Source: Streptomyces humicola (GTDB lineage Bacteria; Actinomycetota; Actinomycetes; Streptomycetales; Streptomycetaceae). Taken from it: a stretch of 64,000 nt of DNA. Location: positions 141,689 through 205,688 of the forward strand of contig NZ_JANFNG010000001.1 of the NCBI RefSeq assembly GCF_024436035.1, written 5' to 3'. Below, piece after piece: positions 33,088-40,747 of this stretch. Every line of letters starts with the position of its first letter. Within the stretch, counting starts at the first letter, position 1. A program made the position numbers and the translations under genes. The notes beneath the pieces are model-generated. The model was not told the origin of the DNA. It searched no databases and saw only the letters and a list, made by a program, of their open reading frames with translations.

Positions 33088-33948
33088 TCAGCCGTATGTG
33101 TAGAACCCCTGGCCGCTCTTGCGGCCAAGCCGGCCACCGGCAACCATGCGGCGCAGCAGGGCAGGCGGCGCGTACAGCGGCTCCTTGAACTCCTCGTACA
33201 TCGATTCGGCGATGGCCTGGGCGGTGTCCAGGCCGATGAGGTCGAGGAGACGCAGCGGTCCCATGGGGTGGGCGCAGCCGAGTTCCATGCCGTGGTCGAT
33301 GTCTTCGACGCCGGCCGCGACGTTCTCGACCATCCGGACGGCCGCCAGTAGGTACGGGATGAGCAGGGCGTTGACCACGAAGCCGGCGCGGTCAGGGGCT
33401 TGCACGACCTGCTTGCCCAGCTGCTCGGTGGCGAAGTGCCGGGCGCGCTCCAGGGTCTGCCGGCTGGTGGTGAGGGCGGGGATCAGCTCGACGAGCGGCT
33501 GCACCGGGACCGGGTTGAAGAAGTGCATGCCGAGCAGTTGCTCCGGCCGGGTGGTGACACTGGCAAGGTCGATGATGGGAATCGAGGACGTGTTGCTGGC
33601 CAGGATCGCCTGCGGATCGGTGACGGTTTTGTCGAGGGCCCGGAGAACCTCGGTCTTGAGGTCGCGGTTCTCGGCGATGGCCTCGATGACCAACTGGCGG
33701 TTGGCCAGATCGCCGCGGTCGTGGGTGAAGGCGAGCCGGGCCAGGGCCTGGTCGCGCAGCTCCTCCGTCAGCTTGCCCCGCCGCACTGCGCGGTCGAGGG
33801 AGGCAGTGATGCGCCGACGGCCGGCCTGGGCCGCGGCACGGGTGGCCTCGGCGACCAGGACGTCGAGGCCCCGGCACGCGGCGATCTCGGCGATGCCGGA
33901 GCCCATCAGGCCGCAGCCGACGACGCCGAGGCGGGTGATGGTGTCCAT
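33088..33948 (-). CDS. 3-hydroxyacyl-CoA dehydrogenase (3-hydroxybutyryl-CoA dehydrogenase family)
   Basis: A 286-residue FadB2/Hbd/PaaH-type dehydrogenase. The NAD motif is LGVVGCGLMGSGIAEIAA, the catalytic His lies in LLGMHFFNPVPVQPLVE, and the C-terminal domain has GFVVNALLIPYLLAAVRM and ends GRKSGQGFYTYG. It oxidises L-3-hydroxyacyl-CoA to 3-oxoacyl-CoA in beta-oxidation. It is monocistronic on the minus strand. The upstream region holds the perfect palindrome 34013-34036, about 65 bases before the start, which probably controls it. It serves general chain shortening and does not tell the substrate. Confidence 0.88.
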   Translation of the reverse strand: MDTITRLGVVGCGLMGSGIAEIAACRGLDVLVAEATRAAAQAGRRRITASLDRAVRRGKLTEELRDQALARLAFTHDRGDLANRQLVIEAIAENRDLKTEVLRALDKTVTDPQAILASNTSSIPIIDLASVTTRPEQLLGMHFFNPVPVQPLVELIPALTTSRQTLERARHFATEQLGKQVVQAPDRAGFVVNALLIPYLLAAVRMVENVAAGVEDIDHGMELGCAHPMGPLRLLDLIGLDTAQAIAESMYEEFKEPLYAPPALLRRMVAGGRLGRKSGQGFYTYG

Positions 33949-34012
33949 GGCGGGTCCTTTACTGGGGATGGCGGATGGGCCGCTGAGCGTCTCTACTAGT
34001 TACTCTGCGTTG

Positions 34013-34036
34013 ATGTACTAGGAAGCCCTAGTACAT
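34013..34036. promoter_or_regulatory. 24-bp perfect inverted repeat ATGTACTAGG/CCTAGTACAT
   Basis: The 10-base arms ATGTACTAGG and CCTAGTACAT flank AAGC. It lies 65 bases before the hydroxyacyl-CoA dehydrogenase (minus) and 14 bases before the small frame at 34050 (plus). The TAGG-N4-CCTA centre matches that of the 17694 palindrome. It is probably a TetR-type operator. Confidence 0.6.
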
Positions 34037-34049
34037 ACAGGAGGCTGAC

Positions 34050-34163
34050 ATGCCTACAAGTCCCTCAGGGCGGAGGTGGCTCACATCACGGTCGACGTCT
34101 GGCGGTTGGGCCGACCTGGACTGGTCCGCCGCCACTCCTCCCACCGGCCAGGTACGCCGCTGA
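34050..34163 (+). CDS. possible 37-residue small protein or gene remnant
   Basis: ATG 34050 follows AGGAGG by 6 bases, just after the 24-bp palindrome, and the frame runs 38 codons to TGA 34161. The product (MPTSPSGRRWLTSRSTSGGW and so on) resembles no family I know, and the region beyond it has no continuing similarity. It could be a leader peptide, a real small protein, or the 5' end of a regulator or enzyme lost by deletion. The strong ribosome-binding site next to an operator is the only positive evidence. Confidence 0.3.
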   Translation: MPTSPSGRRWLTSRSTSGGWADLDWSAATPPTGQVRR

Positions 34164-34382
34164 TGGCGGCACAGGGCCGCCTTTGTGCGGTTTCACGACG
34201 TGTCAATTGCTCATAGTCGCAGAAAGACAGGCTTTCCTCTCGCCTGCTTCCCCGATCAGGAGAGCGATGCACCCCCTGCGGAGGATGAATCACACTTCGC
34301 CGCCCCATAAGTTCTGGTGGTCAAGCGGCTCGTCGCTCCTGACGACGACGTGGTGATCAGGGAAGAAAAAGGAGAGGTTGCC

Positions 34383-34787
34383 GTGGGTTACTTCGCTAAC
34401 TCCGCCGAAGTGGATAAGTACATCGGCGGCATGTTCCGGGCGGCTGCCGACCATCCTGAGGTCGGTCCGCAAATGAAGGCCGCGAACCTGGTGATGAACG
34501 TCGTCTATCAGGAGCCGGACTGTGTGCTGACGGTCGTCTTCAAGGAGCCGATGACCGTCACGATGGAGGGCGCCGAGTACAAGCCTGACATCACTCTGAC
34601 GATGCGCGCCGACACGGCCGATCAGTACTGGCGAGGCAAGTACAACCTCGCCGTCGGTCTGGCCAAGGGTCAGGTCAAGGCCAAGGGGCCGGTCAGCAAG
34701 ATTCTGAAGCTGGTGCCACTCACCAAGCCGCTGTTCCCCGTCTACAACGAGCTCGTCAAGGAAAAGGACGCGCAGGCGGCCTCCTGA
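34383..34787 (+). CDS. SCP-2 sterol-transfer-like domain protein
   Basis: A 134-residue single-domain protein of the SCP2 fold: a first helix (SAEVDKYIGGMFRAAADHPEVG), then strands around CVLTVVFKEPMTVTME and PDITLTMRADTADQYWRGK, then the ligand-tunnel helix NLAVGLAKGQVKAKGPVSK. Such proteins bind fatty acyl or sterol-like ligands in a hydrophobic tunnel. GTG 34383 is selected because AAAGGAGAGG lies 6 bases upstream; the longer frame from 34317 has none. It leads an operon with an alcohol and an aldehyde dehydrogenase (gaps 21 and 6 bases), so it may present a hydrophobic alcohol or its oxidation products to those enzymes. Confidence 0.75.
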   Translation: MGYFANSAEVDKYIGGMFRAAADHPEVGPQMKAANLVMNVVYQEPDCVLTVVFKEPMTVTMEGAEYKPDITLTMRADTADQYWRGKYNLAVGLAKGQVKAKGPVSKILKLVPLTKPLFPVYNELVKEKDAQAAS

Positions 34788-34808
34788 TCGCGGAAAGAGG
34801 CAGAACCA

Positions 34809-35858
34809 ATGGCGACAATGAAAGCCGTTGTGCTCCAGGGACCGAACGAAGTTCGAGTCGAGGAGGTGCCCAAGCCCTCCGAGGTCGGACCCACCGACGC
34901 TCTGGTACGGATCGATCGAGCCGCGCTGTGCGGCACCGACCTGCACGCCTACGACCAGAGCATGCCGGTGGATCCGGGCACCATCATGGGCCACGAGTTC
35001 ATCGGCACGATCGTGGAGGTCGGCAGCGCGGTGCAGCAGTTCGAGCCCGGTGACAAGGTCACCGGTGCTTGCATCGTGAGCTGTGGCACCTGCGCGTTGT
35101 GTCGTCGCGGCAAGTCCGGAAACTGCCCGGGCATGCGCGTCTACGGTCTCGGCGTGGCCTTCGGCGACCTGCCCGGCGTGCACGCCGAGTACGCGGTGAC
35201 GCCGTTCGCGGACGTCACCCTACGCAAGATCAACAACGAAAAGAAGGCCGAGGACGTCCTGTTCGTCGGGGACATCCTGACGACCGGATACGAGGCGGTC
35301 CGTCGGAGTTACCAGCCCGGCGACGCGGTCGCGATCGTCGGCGCCGGGCCGGTGGGCCTCTGCGCGACCATGTCGGCGGTAGCGCTCGGCGCCGGAACCG
35401 TGGCCGTGATCGACCGGGTGCCCGAACGGCTCGCCGAGGCCGAACGGTTCGGCGCTATCGCCATCAATGCTGCGGAAACCGACCCGCAGGACGCCGTCTT
35501 CGACCTGACCGGTTGGCGGGGGGCCGATGTGGTGGTCGACGCGGTGGGCCATCCGTCCGCGCTCGAGACGGCGATCCGCGTGGCTTCGGCCGGCGCGTCC
35601 ATCAATATCCCTGGGGTGTACATCCAGGAGTCGCTGGAACTGCCGATCGGAGAACTCTGGTTCAAGGGCATCTCCGTCAAGGGTGGTGGGTGCAACCTGC
35701 TCCGCTACATGGACGAGGTAATGGCGCTGGTCGAAGCGGGGCGGCTCAACCCGTCCTCGATGATCTCGCACCGGATGGGTCTGTCCGAGGCGGAGAAGGC
35801 GTACGAGATGTTCGCCAAGCGTGAAGCCATGAAGATCGTCTTCGATCCGACCAAGTGA
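34809..35858 (+). CDS. Zn-dependent alcohol dehydrogenase (threonine/sorbitol dehydrogenase-like)
   Basis: A 349-residue medium-chain dehydrogenase. The catalytic zinc site is ALCGTDLHAYD plus MGHEFIGTI, the structural zinc loop is SCGTCALCRRGKSGNC, and the NAD motif is VAIVGAGPVGLCATMSAVALG followed by VIDRV. The Asp after the second strand favours NAD. It resembles threonine dehydrogenase-like secondary alcohol dehydrogenases and differs from the aryl-alcohol type at 22202. It lies between the SCP2-like and aldehyde dehydrogenase genes and probably makes the substrate of the latter. Confidence 0.82.
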   Translation: MATMKAVVLQGPNEVRVEEVPKPSEVGPTDALVRIDRAALCGTDLHAYDQSMPVDPGTIMGHEFIGTIVEVGSAVQQFEPGDKVTGACIVSCGTCALCRRGKSGNCPGMRVYGLGVAFGDLPGVHAEYAVTPFADVTLRKINNEKKAEDVLFVGDILTTGYEAVRRSYQPGDAVAIVGAGPVGLCATMSAVALGAGTVAVIDRVPERLAEAERFGAIAINAAETDPQDAVFDLTGWRGADVVVDAVGHPSALETAIRVASAGASINIPGVYIQESLELPIGELWFKGISVKGGGCNLLRYMDEVMALVEAGRLNPSSMISHRMGLSEAEKAYEMFAKREAMKIVFDPTK

Positions 35859-35864
35859 GGCAGG

Positions 35865-37376
35865 ATGTCTGACATTCCCACCTACGGGCTGCACATCGAC
35901 GGCCAGCGGGTTGAGACCGGTCAGTGGATGGAGATTCGCAACCCTCAGAACAACGTCGTTGTGGCGAGGGTCGCGAAGGGCGGCTCGGAGCACATCGACC
36001 AGGCGGTCGCCGCCGCCAAGCGCTCGTTCGAGTCCGGCGTGTGGTCGCGGCTGGAACCGGTCGATCGCTCGCGCACCATGGCACAGATCGCCGCGCAACT
36101 CGCCGAGCAGATCGATACGCTGCTGGCGGCGGAGATCATGGCCAACGGCGCCACCGTTCGCCAAGCCGCCGGATTCCACGTCGGACTGGCCAGCGGGCAT
36201 ATGAACTACTTCGCCGAACTGGCCGCCCGATACGAGTTCGAGCGCGCGGTTCCTCCGGCCCTGTACCCGACGCTGGGCCAGAGCATCATCCGGCGGGAGC
36301 CCATCGGCGTGTGTGGTGCCATCACGCCGTGGAACTTCCCACTCGTGCTCACTCTGTGGAAGATCGGGCCCGCGATCGCTGCCGGGAACAGCATGGTGAT
36401 CAAGCCGGACGAGAAGACGCCGCTGTCTCTCCTGGAGTTCGTCCGGATCGCCGAGGAGTGCGGGCTTCCGCCCGGCGTGATCAACGTGGTGCCGGGTGTC
36501 GGCGAGGAGGCGGGCGTTCGGCTCGTCGAGCATTCCGACGTCGGCAAGATCGCGTTCACCGGGTCCACGGCCGTGGGCCGGGAGATCATGAGCAGTGCCG
36601 CCGCAACAGTCAAGCGGGTCAGCCTGGAGCTGGGCGGCAAGTCGCCTTCCATCCTGCTGGATGACGCCGACCTGGACCTGGCAGCCGACGGCATCCTGTT
36701 CGGATGCTTCCTCTACTCGGGGCAGATGTGCGAGTCCGGCACCCGTGTCCTGGTCCCGCGCTCCCTGCACGACGAGTTCGTGGCCCGACTCGTCGACCGG
36801 GCAAAGACCATCAAGCTCGGAGCCATCGACGACTGGGAGACCGATCTCGGCCCGGTCATCTCGGGTGCTCAACAGGCCCGGATCATGGAGCTGATCAGGT
36901 CGGGTGTCGATGAGGGCGCGAAGCTGGTTCTCGGCGGCGGGGTACCGGAGGGCCCGGAGTTCGAACAGGGATTCTGGGTCGAGCCGACCATCTTCACCGA
37001 GGTGACCAACGATATGCGAATCGCCCGGGAAGAAATCTTCGGCCCGGTTCTTTCCGTCCTTGTCTACGACGACGAGGAGGAAATGCTGCGGATCGCGAAC
37101 GACACGATCTACGGGCTCGCCGCAACCATCTGGAGCTCCGACAACGAGCGGGCTCTCGATCTCTCCAAGAAATTGCAGGCGGGCACGGTGTGGATCAACG
37201 ACCACCACCAGGTCAATCCCTCCGCGCCGTTCGGGGGATTCAAGCAGAGCGGGCTGGGACGTGAGCTCGGCGTGGACTGCTTGGACGAGTACACCGAGCC
37301 CAAGCACGTCTATCTCGACCTCTCCGGCAAGCGGGAGAGCCGGCCGTACGACCTGCTGCTCAGCCACGTTGACTGA
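35865..37376 (+). CDS. aldehyde dehydrogenase
   Basis: A 503-residue NAD(P)-dependent aldehyde dehydrogenase. It shows TPWNFPLVLTLWKIGPAIAAG, FTGSTAVGREI, the catalytic Glu in SLELGGKSPSILLDDADLD, the catalytic Cys in YSGQMCESGTRVLVP, and EEIFGPVLSVLVY. It ends the SCP2-alcohol dehydrogenase-aldehyde dehydrogenase operon, and a 12-bp-stem hairpin follows. Together with the gene before it, it forms a second alcohol-to-acid oxidation pair besides the terp-like one, perhaps for another position or another substrate. Confidence 0.85.
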   Translation: MSDIPTYGLHIDGQRVETGQWMEIRNPQNNVVVARVAKGGSEHIDQAVAAAKRSFESGVWSRLEPVDRSRTMAQIAAQLAEQIDTLLAAEIMANGATVRQAAGFHVGLASGHMNYFAELAARYEFERAVPPALYPTLGQSIIRREPIGVCGAITPWNFPLVLTLWKIGPAIAAGNSMVIKPDEKTPLSLLEFVRIAEECGLPPGVINVVPGVGEEAGVRLVEHSDVGKIAFTGSTAVGREIMSSAAATVKRVSLELGGKSPSILLDDADLDLAADGILFGCFLYSGQMCESGTRVLVPRSLHDEFVARLVDRAKTIKLGAIDDWETDLGPVISGAQQARIMELIRSGVDEGAKLVLGGGVPEGPEFEQGFWVEPTIFTEVTNDMRIAREEIFGPVLSVLVYDDEEEMLRIANDTIYGLAATIWSSDNERALDLSKKLQAGTVWINDHHQVNPSAPFGGFKQSGLGRELGVDCLDEYTEPKHVYLDLSGKRESRPYDLLLSHVD

Positions 37377-37389
37377 TACAGCGGGTCAC

Positions 37390-37437
37390 GCGAACCGGCG
37401 GCTGCCCACCCCAACCGGGTGATCACCGCCGGTTCGC
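37390..37437 (+). terminator. Hairpin with 12-bp perfect stem after the aldehyde dehydrogenase
   Basis: GCGAACCGGCGG (37390-37401) and CCGCCGGTTCGC (37426-37437) are perfectly complementary across a 24-base loop, 14 bases after the stop codon. It separates this operon from the mce operon. Confidence 0.55.
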
Positions 37438-37644
37438 CTGCGGAGGCTGAGTGGTCACGGTCCGGCATCCGCCGAACGGGGTGGTGAGGTACCCCCGGCA
37501 GGAGAGGTGACCGGCGGTGAGGTGCTGACACTCTGTACGGACGCGCAATCGCGAAGTCAAGAGCCATAGATCTGTTTCCGTTCGGCCAATTCGCATCATT
37601 GCAAGGGGATGCCATGTCGAAAATGAGCAGCCGGCTTCCAGCGC

Positions 37645-37670
37645 GACGCTGTTTCGGGCGAAACAGTGTC
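37645..37670. promoter_or_regulatory. 26-bp inverted repeat upstream of the mce operon
   Basis: The arms GACGCTGTTTCG and CGAAACAGTGTC (one mismatch) flank GG, ending 23 bases before the first ATG of the operon. The centre CTGTTTCGGGCGAAACAG is perfect. Its length and symmetry suit a TetR- or GntR-type dimer, and it differs from every other palindrome in the window. Confidence 0.6.
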
Positions 37671-37693
37671 GCGGCGTGGGTGAGGGCCGACTG

Positions 37694-38134
37694 ATGAGAC
37701 CGCGTAGCGGCGTCGCGAAGCGCACGCGGAACGAGGAGACCGGCGCGTTGGGCCTGATGCGCGGTGCCTCGGCGGGCTTCAGCATCCTCGTGGTGGGTGG
37801 AGCCATCGCCCCCCTGGCCGGCGACCTTCCGTTGATTGGGCGGTTCTGGCTGACCGCGTCAGCGCTGATCGCGTTCCTGGTCGCCGGTCTGCGCGCCGGG
37901 GGCGACGGTCGGATGGGGCCGGGTGTGCTCGCGGCGCTGGGAGCTTACTTGCTGATGCTGCCCATCGTGTGGATGACTTCGCGCGGCTGGGACGTACAGC
38001 AGGTATCGGCCACAGCCGCCACCGCCGTTGTGGTCGGTGGTGGCGCGTCGCTCGTCTCCGGCCGCTGGAGCTGGATGAACGGCCTGCGATCCGACAGGGA
38101 AAGCCGGTCTTCACACCACCGGGAGGCGGCGTGA
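37694..38134 (+). CDS. small membrane protein at the head of the mce operon
   Basis: A 146-residue protein with about four hydrophobic segments: GASAGFSILVVGGAIAPLAG, FWLTASALIAFLVAGLRAGG, GVLAALGAYLLMLPIVWM and VSATAATAVVVGGGASLVSG. I do not recognise the family. ATG 37694 has GAGGG 8 bases upstream. Its stop overlaps the GTG start of yrbEA (GTGA), so it is co-translated with the permease. It may be an accessory membrane subunit of the Mce transporter; that is inferred from coupling only. Confidence 0.7.
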   Translation: MRPRSGVAKRTRNEETGALGLMRGASAGFSILVVGGAIAPLAGDLPLIGRFWLTASALIAFLVAGLRAGGDGRMGPGVLAALGAYLLMLPIVWMTSRGWDVQQVSATAATAVVVGGGASLVSGRWSWMNGLRSDRESRSSHHREAA

Positions 38135-38973
38135 GCACCTCCGCGGCAATGAAGGAAGCATCCGCCGTGCGGCGCAGGAAGCCCTGGCTCGGTGCCAGGA
38201 TCCAGGGACCGCTCGCCGAGGCGGGTGAGATGGTGCAACTGTTGGGCGAGGTGCTCTGGTCGGCGATTCGACACCCGATCGGCTACTGGCATGACGTACG
38301 TGACCAGATGTACAGCCTGCTCAAGTTGTGCTGGGCGCCCATGGCCATCTCGACCGTCGCGTTCGGTCTGGGCGCGCCGGGCATCCAGGGCGGCAACATC
38401 TTCCACCTGTTCGGCATTCCAGAGCGCCTCGGATCGTTCTTCATCATGGCCAGCGTCCGCGAGTTCGCCCCCTGGATCAACGCCATGGTCGTCGCCGGCG
38501 TCGTGGGCACTGCCATGACCGCCGACCTCGGCGCGCGTCGGATCCGTGAGGAGATCGATGCCATGGAGGTGCTCGGCGTCGACCCGATTCGGGACCTGAT
38601 CCTGCCCCGCGTGATCGCTGTGACCATCATGACGGGCCTGATGGATCTGGTGGCCCTGGTGTTCGGCGTCGTCGGCGGCTACATCGCCGGCGTCTGGGTG
38701 CTCGGAGCCAACAGCGGAGCGTTCTTCAACAGCTTCTTCGACAACGCCACCACACCGGACATCTGGGGAAGCGTGGTGAAGACGACGATCTTCGGCCTCA
38801 TCATCGGCGTGGTGTGCTGCTACAAGGGACTGCACGCCCGCGGCGGCCCGAACGGCGTGGGACGCGCGGTGAACCAGGCCGTCGTCAGCGCCTTCGCCGC
38901 CATCTGGGTGATCGACTATGTGTTCACCACCATCCTGCTCGGGCTCAACCCGCAAATGCAGGTCTACAGGTAG
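38131..38973 (+). CDS. yrbEA: YrbEA/MlaE-type permease of Mce transporter
   Basis: A 280-residue integral membrane permease. It contains the conserved MlaE motif EEIDAMEVLGVDPIRDLILPR, which contacts the ATPase, and several hydrophobic helices (for example TIMTGLMDLVALVFGVVGGY and FGLIIGVVCCYKGLHA, the latter with the family GG-P-GVGRAVN loop after it). With YrbEB it should form the inner-membrane core that powers lipid or sterol passage from the Mce shuttle. The GTG start at 38131 is preceded by GGGAGGCGGC. Confidence 0.88.
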   Translation: MSTSAAMKEASAVRRRKPWLGARIQGPLAEAGEMVQLLGEVLWSAIRHPIGYWHDVRDQMYSLLKLCWAPMAISTVAFGLGAPGIQGGNIFHLFGIPERLGSFFIMASVREFAPWINAMVVAGVVGTAMTADLGARRIREEIDAMEVLGVDPIRDLILPRVIAVTIMTGLMDLVALVFGVVGGYIAGVWVLGANSGAFFNSFFDNATTPDIWGSVVKTTIFGLIIGVVCCYKGLHARGGPNGVGRAVNQAVVSAFAAIWVIDYVFTTILLGLNPQMQVYR

Positions 38974-38988
38974 GGAAGGCCCTCAGCG

Positions 38989-39852
38989 ATGGCGATGACG
39001 ACGAAGCCCGGTGACACCGCGTCCGGCCGTGCACCAAAGCCTGAGGACGTGACGGTATCCCTCTCCTCGGTCGGGGCCCGGGTACGCGCCGCGATCGCCA
39101 CGGGCGGTGAGGTGGCACGCTTCTCCGGGCAGACGATCCGCGCACTGCCGGAAGTGCGCAAGTACCTCACCGAGGCCGTTCACCAGGCGGGAATACTGGT
39201 TCTGTCCAGCGGCCTCATCATCTGGATGATGCAGTTCGTCATGGGCTCGGTGTGCGGGCTGGAAGCGAGCTACACCCTCAAGCAGATCGGCGCGCCCGTC
39301 TACAGCGGGATCTTCAACACCTACTGTGGCACCCGCGAGATGTCCCCCTACATGTGGGGCTACATCTTCGCGGCGAAGGTGGGATGCGGCCTGGTGGCCG
39401 AGATCGGCTCCATGCGGATTTCGGAAGAGATCGACGCCATGGAGGTGATGGGCGTCAAGTCACGTAGCTATCTGGTGGGTACCAGGGTCGTGGCGACGTG
39501 GCTGGCGATGCCGTTCCTGTTCACCGTGGGTCTCGGCGTCATGTACATCTCCATGTATCTGGTGACCGTTCTCCAGTTGGGTGGCGTCTCCTCCGGCGGC
39601 TACCTCTACGTGTTCTGGATCTACCAGAACCCGCTCGACTTCCTCTACGCACTGCTGAAGGCGATGGCGATGGGTACGGCCGTGGTGTTCGTCGGCTGCT
39701 ACTACGGCTACACGGCATCCGGCGGACCGGTCGGCGTCGGCCGCAACACCGCGAAATCCATGATGCTGTCCCTCGTCCTGATACATGTGGTGGGGCTGCT
39801 TGGTACACAGCTGTTCTGGGGACTGAGTCCGAACGCGCCAATCGCAAACTAG
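38989..39852 (+). CDS. yrbEB: YrbEB/MlaE-type permease of Mce transporter
   Basis: A 287-residue permease, second of the pair. It has the MlaE coupling motif EEIDAMEVMGVKSRSYLVGTR, GYIFAAKVGCGLVAEIGSMR, and the C-terminal VGCYYGYTASGGPVGVGRNT. The N-terminal 40 residues are hydrophilic. It begins 15 bases after yrbEA and is followed after 40 bases by the ATPase gene. Two non-identical YrbE chains are the rule in actinobacterial Mce systems. Confidence 0.88.
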   Translation: MAMTTKPGDTASGRAPKPEDVTVSLSSVGARVRAAIATGGEVARFSGQTIRALPEVRKYLTEAVHQAGILVLSSGLIIWMMQFVMGSVCGLEASYTLKQIGAPVYSGIFNTYCGTREMSPYMWGYIFAAKVGCGLVAEIGSMRISEEIDAMEVMGVKSRSYLVGTRVVATWLAMPFLFTVGLGVMYISMYLVTVLQLGGVSSGGYLYVFWIYQNPLDFLYALLKAMAMGTAVVFVGCYYGYTASGGPVGVGRNTAKSMMLSLVLIHVVGLLGTQLFWGLSPNAPIAN

Positions 39853-39892
39853 CCGTTGCCCGAACCAGCCTGGCCACGACAAAGGAGACGAC

Positions 39893-40741
39893 ATGGATCC
39901 CGCCGCCGCCGAGGCAACCAAAGAGTTGACTGCCGTGCAGGCACGGCAGGCCGCACCCGATAAACCACACGATCCGGGTGGCCGTCCAGCACACACCATG
40001 GAAGTCCGCAACGTCCATAAGTCCTTCGGTCAGTTCAACGTCCTCCAGGGCATGTCGCTGAACTTCGCCAATGACGCGATCACCACAGTGCTGGGCCCCT
40101 CGGGCACCGGCAAGAGCGTACTCATCAAGCACCTGGTCGGTCTCCTGGAGCCCGACCAGGGCGAGATCCTGATATTCGGACAGGACATGTGGCGGATCAG
40201 CGAGCACGAGCGGTACGAACTGCGTACGCGTTTCGGCGTGCTGTTCCAGGACGGCGCGCTTTTCGGGTCGATGAACCTCTACGACAACGTCGCGTTCCCG
40301 CTGCGGAAACACACCGACATGTCGGAAGCGGACATCGAGGAAGTGGTCATGGCCAGGCTCAGTGAGGTCGGCCTGGAGGCGGCGCTGACGAAGTACCCGA
40401 GCGAGGTGTCCGGTGGTATGCGCAAGCGCGCCGGCTTCGCCCGTGCTCTGGTGATGAACCCCGAAATCGTGCTGTTCGACGAGCCCGACTCGGGGCTCGA
40501 CCCCGTGCGCACCAGCCTGCTGTGCGACCTGATTCTGGAGATGCACGAGCGCCACAAGGGCACCTACCTCGTCGTCACCCATGACATCCGCAGCGCACGC
40601 AAGGTCAGCGATTACGTCGGACTGATATGGAAGGGCAAGGTCGTCCACTACGGCGAGGCCAAGGCGGCATTCGAGTCAGAAGACCCGTTCGTCCGGCAAT
40701 TCCTGGCCGGAGAGTCAGACGGCCCGCTGGGAATGGACTGA
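39893..40741 (+). CDS. Mce-associated ABC ATPase (MceG/Mkl/MlaF-like)
   Basis: A 282-residue nucleotide-binding subunit. Walker A GPSGTGKS is at 68-75, the Q-loop FQDGALF includes Q119, the signature SGGM is at 173-176, Walker B IVLFDEPDSGLDP has D196 E197, and the switch His is H230. The EPDSGLDP form is typical of MlaF/Mkl proteins. A roughly 34-residue hydrophilic extension precedes the domain; M36 (MEVRNVHKSF) is an alternative start. In mycobacteria the shared ATPase is unlinked to mce operons, and in Streptomyces it is linked. Here it is inserted between yrbEB and mceA, implying a dedicated motor. Confidence 0.88.
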   Translation: MDPAAAEATKELTAVQARQAAPDKPHDPGGRPAHTMEVRNVHKSFGQFNVLQGMSLNFANDAITTVLGPSGTGKSVLIKHLVGLLEPDQGEILIFGQDMWRISEHERYELRTRFGVLFQDGALFGSMNLYDNVAFPLRKHTDMSEADIEEVVMARLSEVGLEAALTKYPSEVSGGMRKRAGFARALVMNPEIVLFDEPDSGLDPVRTSLLCDLILEMHERHKGTYLVVTHDIRSARKVSDYVGLIWKGKVVHYGEAKAAFESEDPFVRQFLAGESDGPLGMD

Positions 40742-40747
40742 AAGCAC

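Larger units (their letters stand above)
33949..34382. other. 434-base region between divergent genes
   Basis: It contains the palindrome 34013-34036 and a possible 37-codon frame at 34050-34163. The rest (34164-34382) shows no recognisable protein in any frame. The only clear signal near the right end is AAAGGAGAGG, the ribosome-binding site of the SCP2-like gene. Confidence 0.5.
37377..37693. other. 317-base gap before the mce operon
   Basis: No gene is seen. The left part carries the terminator hairpin 37390-37437 and the right end the operator-like palindrome 37645-37670. The mce promoter should lie between about 37500 and 37660, but no near-consensus hexamer pair is obvious. Confidence 0.6.

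Noticed and set aside
35220-37367. 715-residue minus-strand open frame
   Set aside because: It lies opposite the alcohol and aldehyde dehydrogenase genes whose motifs are complete; composition is shadow-like with no recognisable fold.
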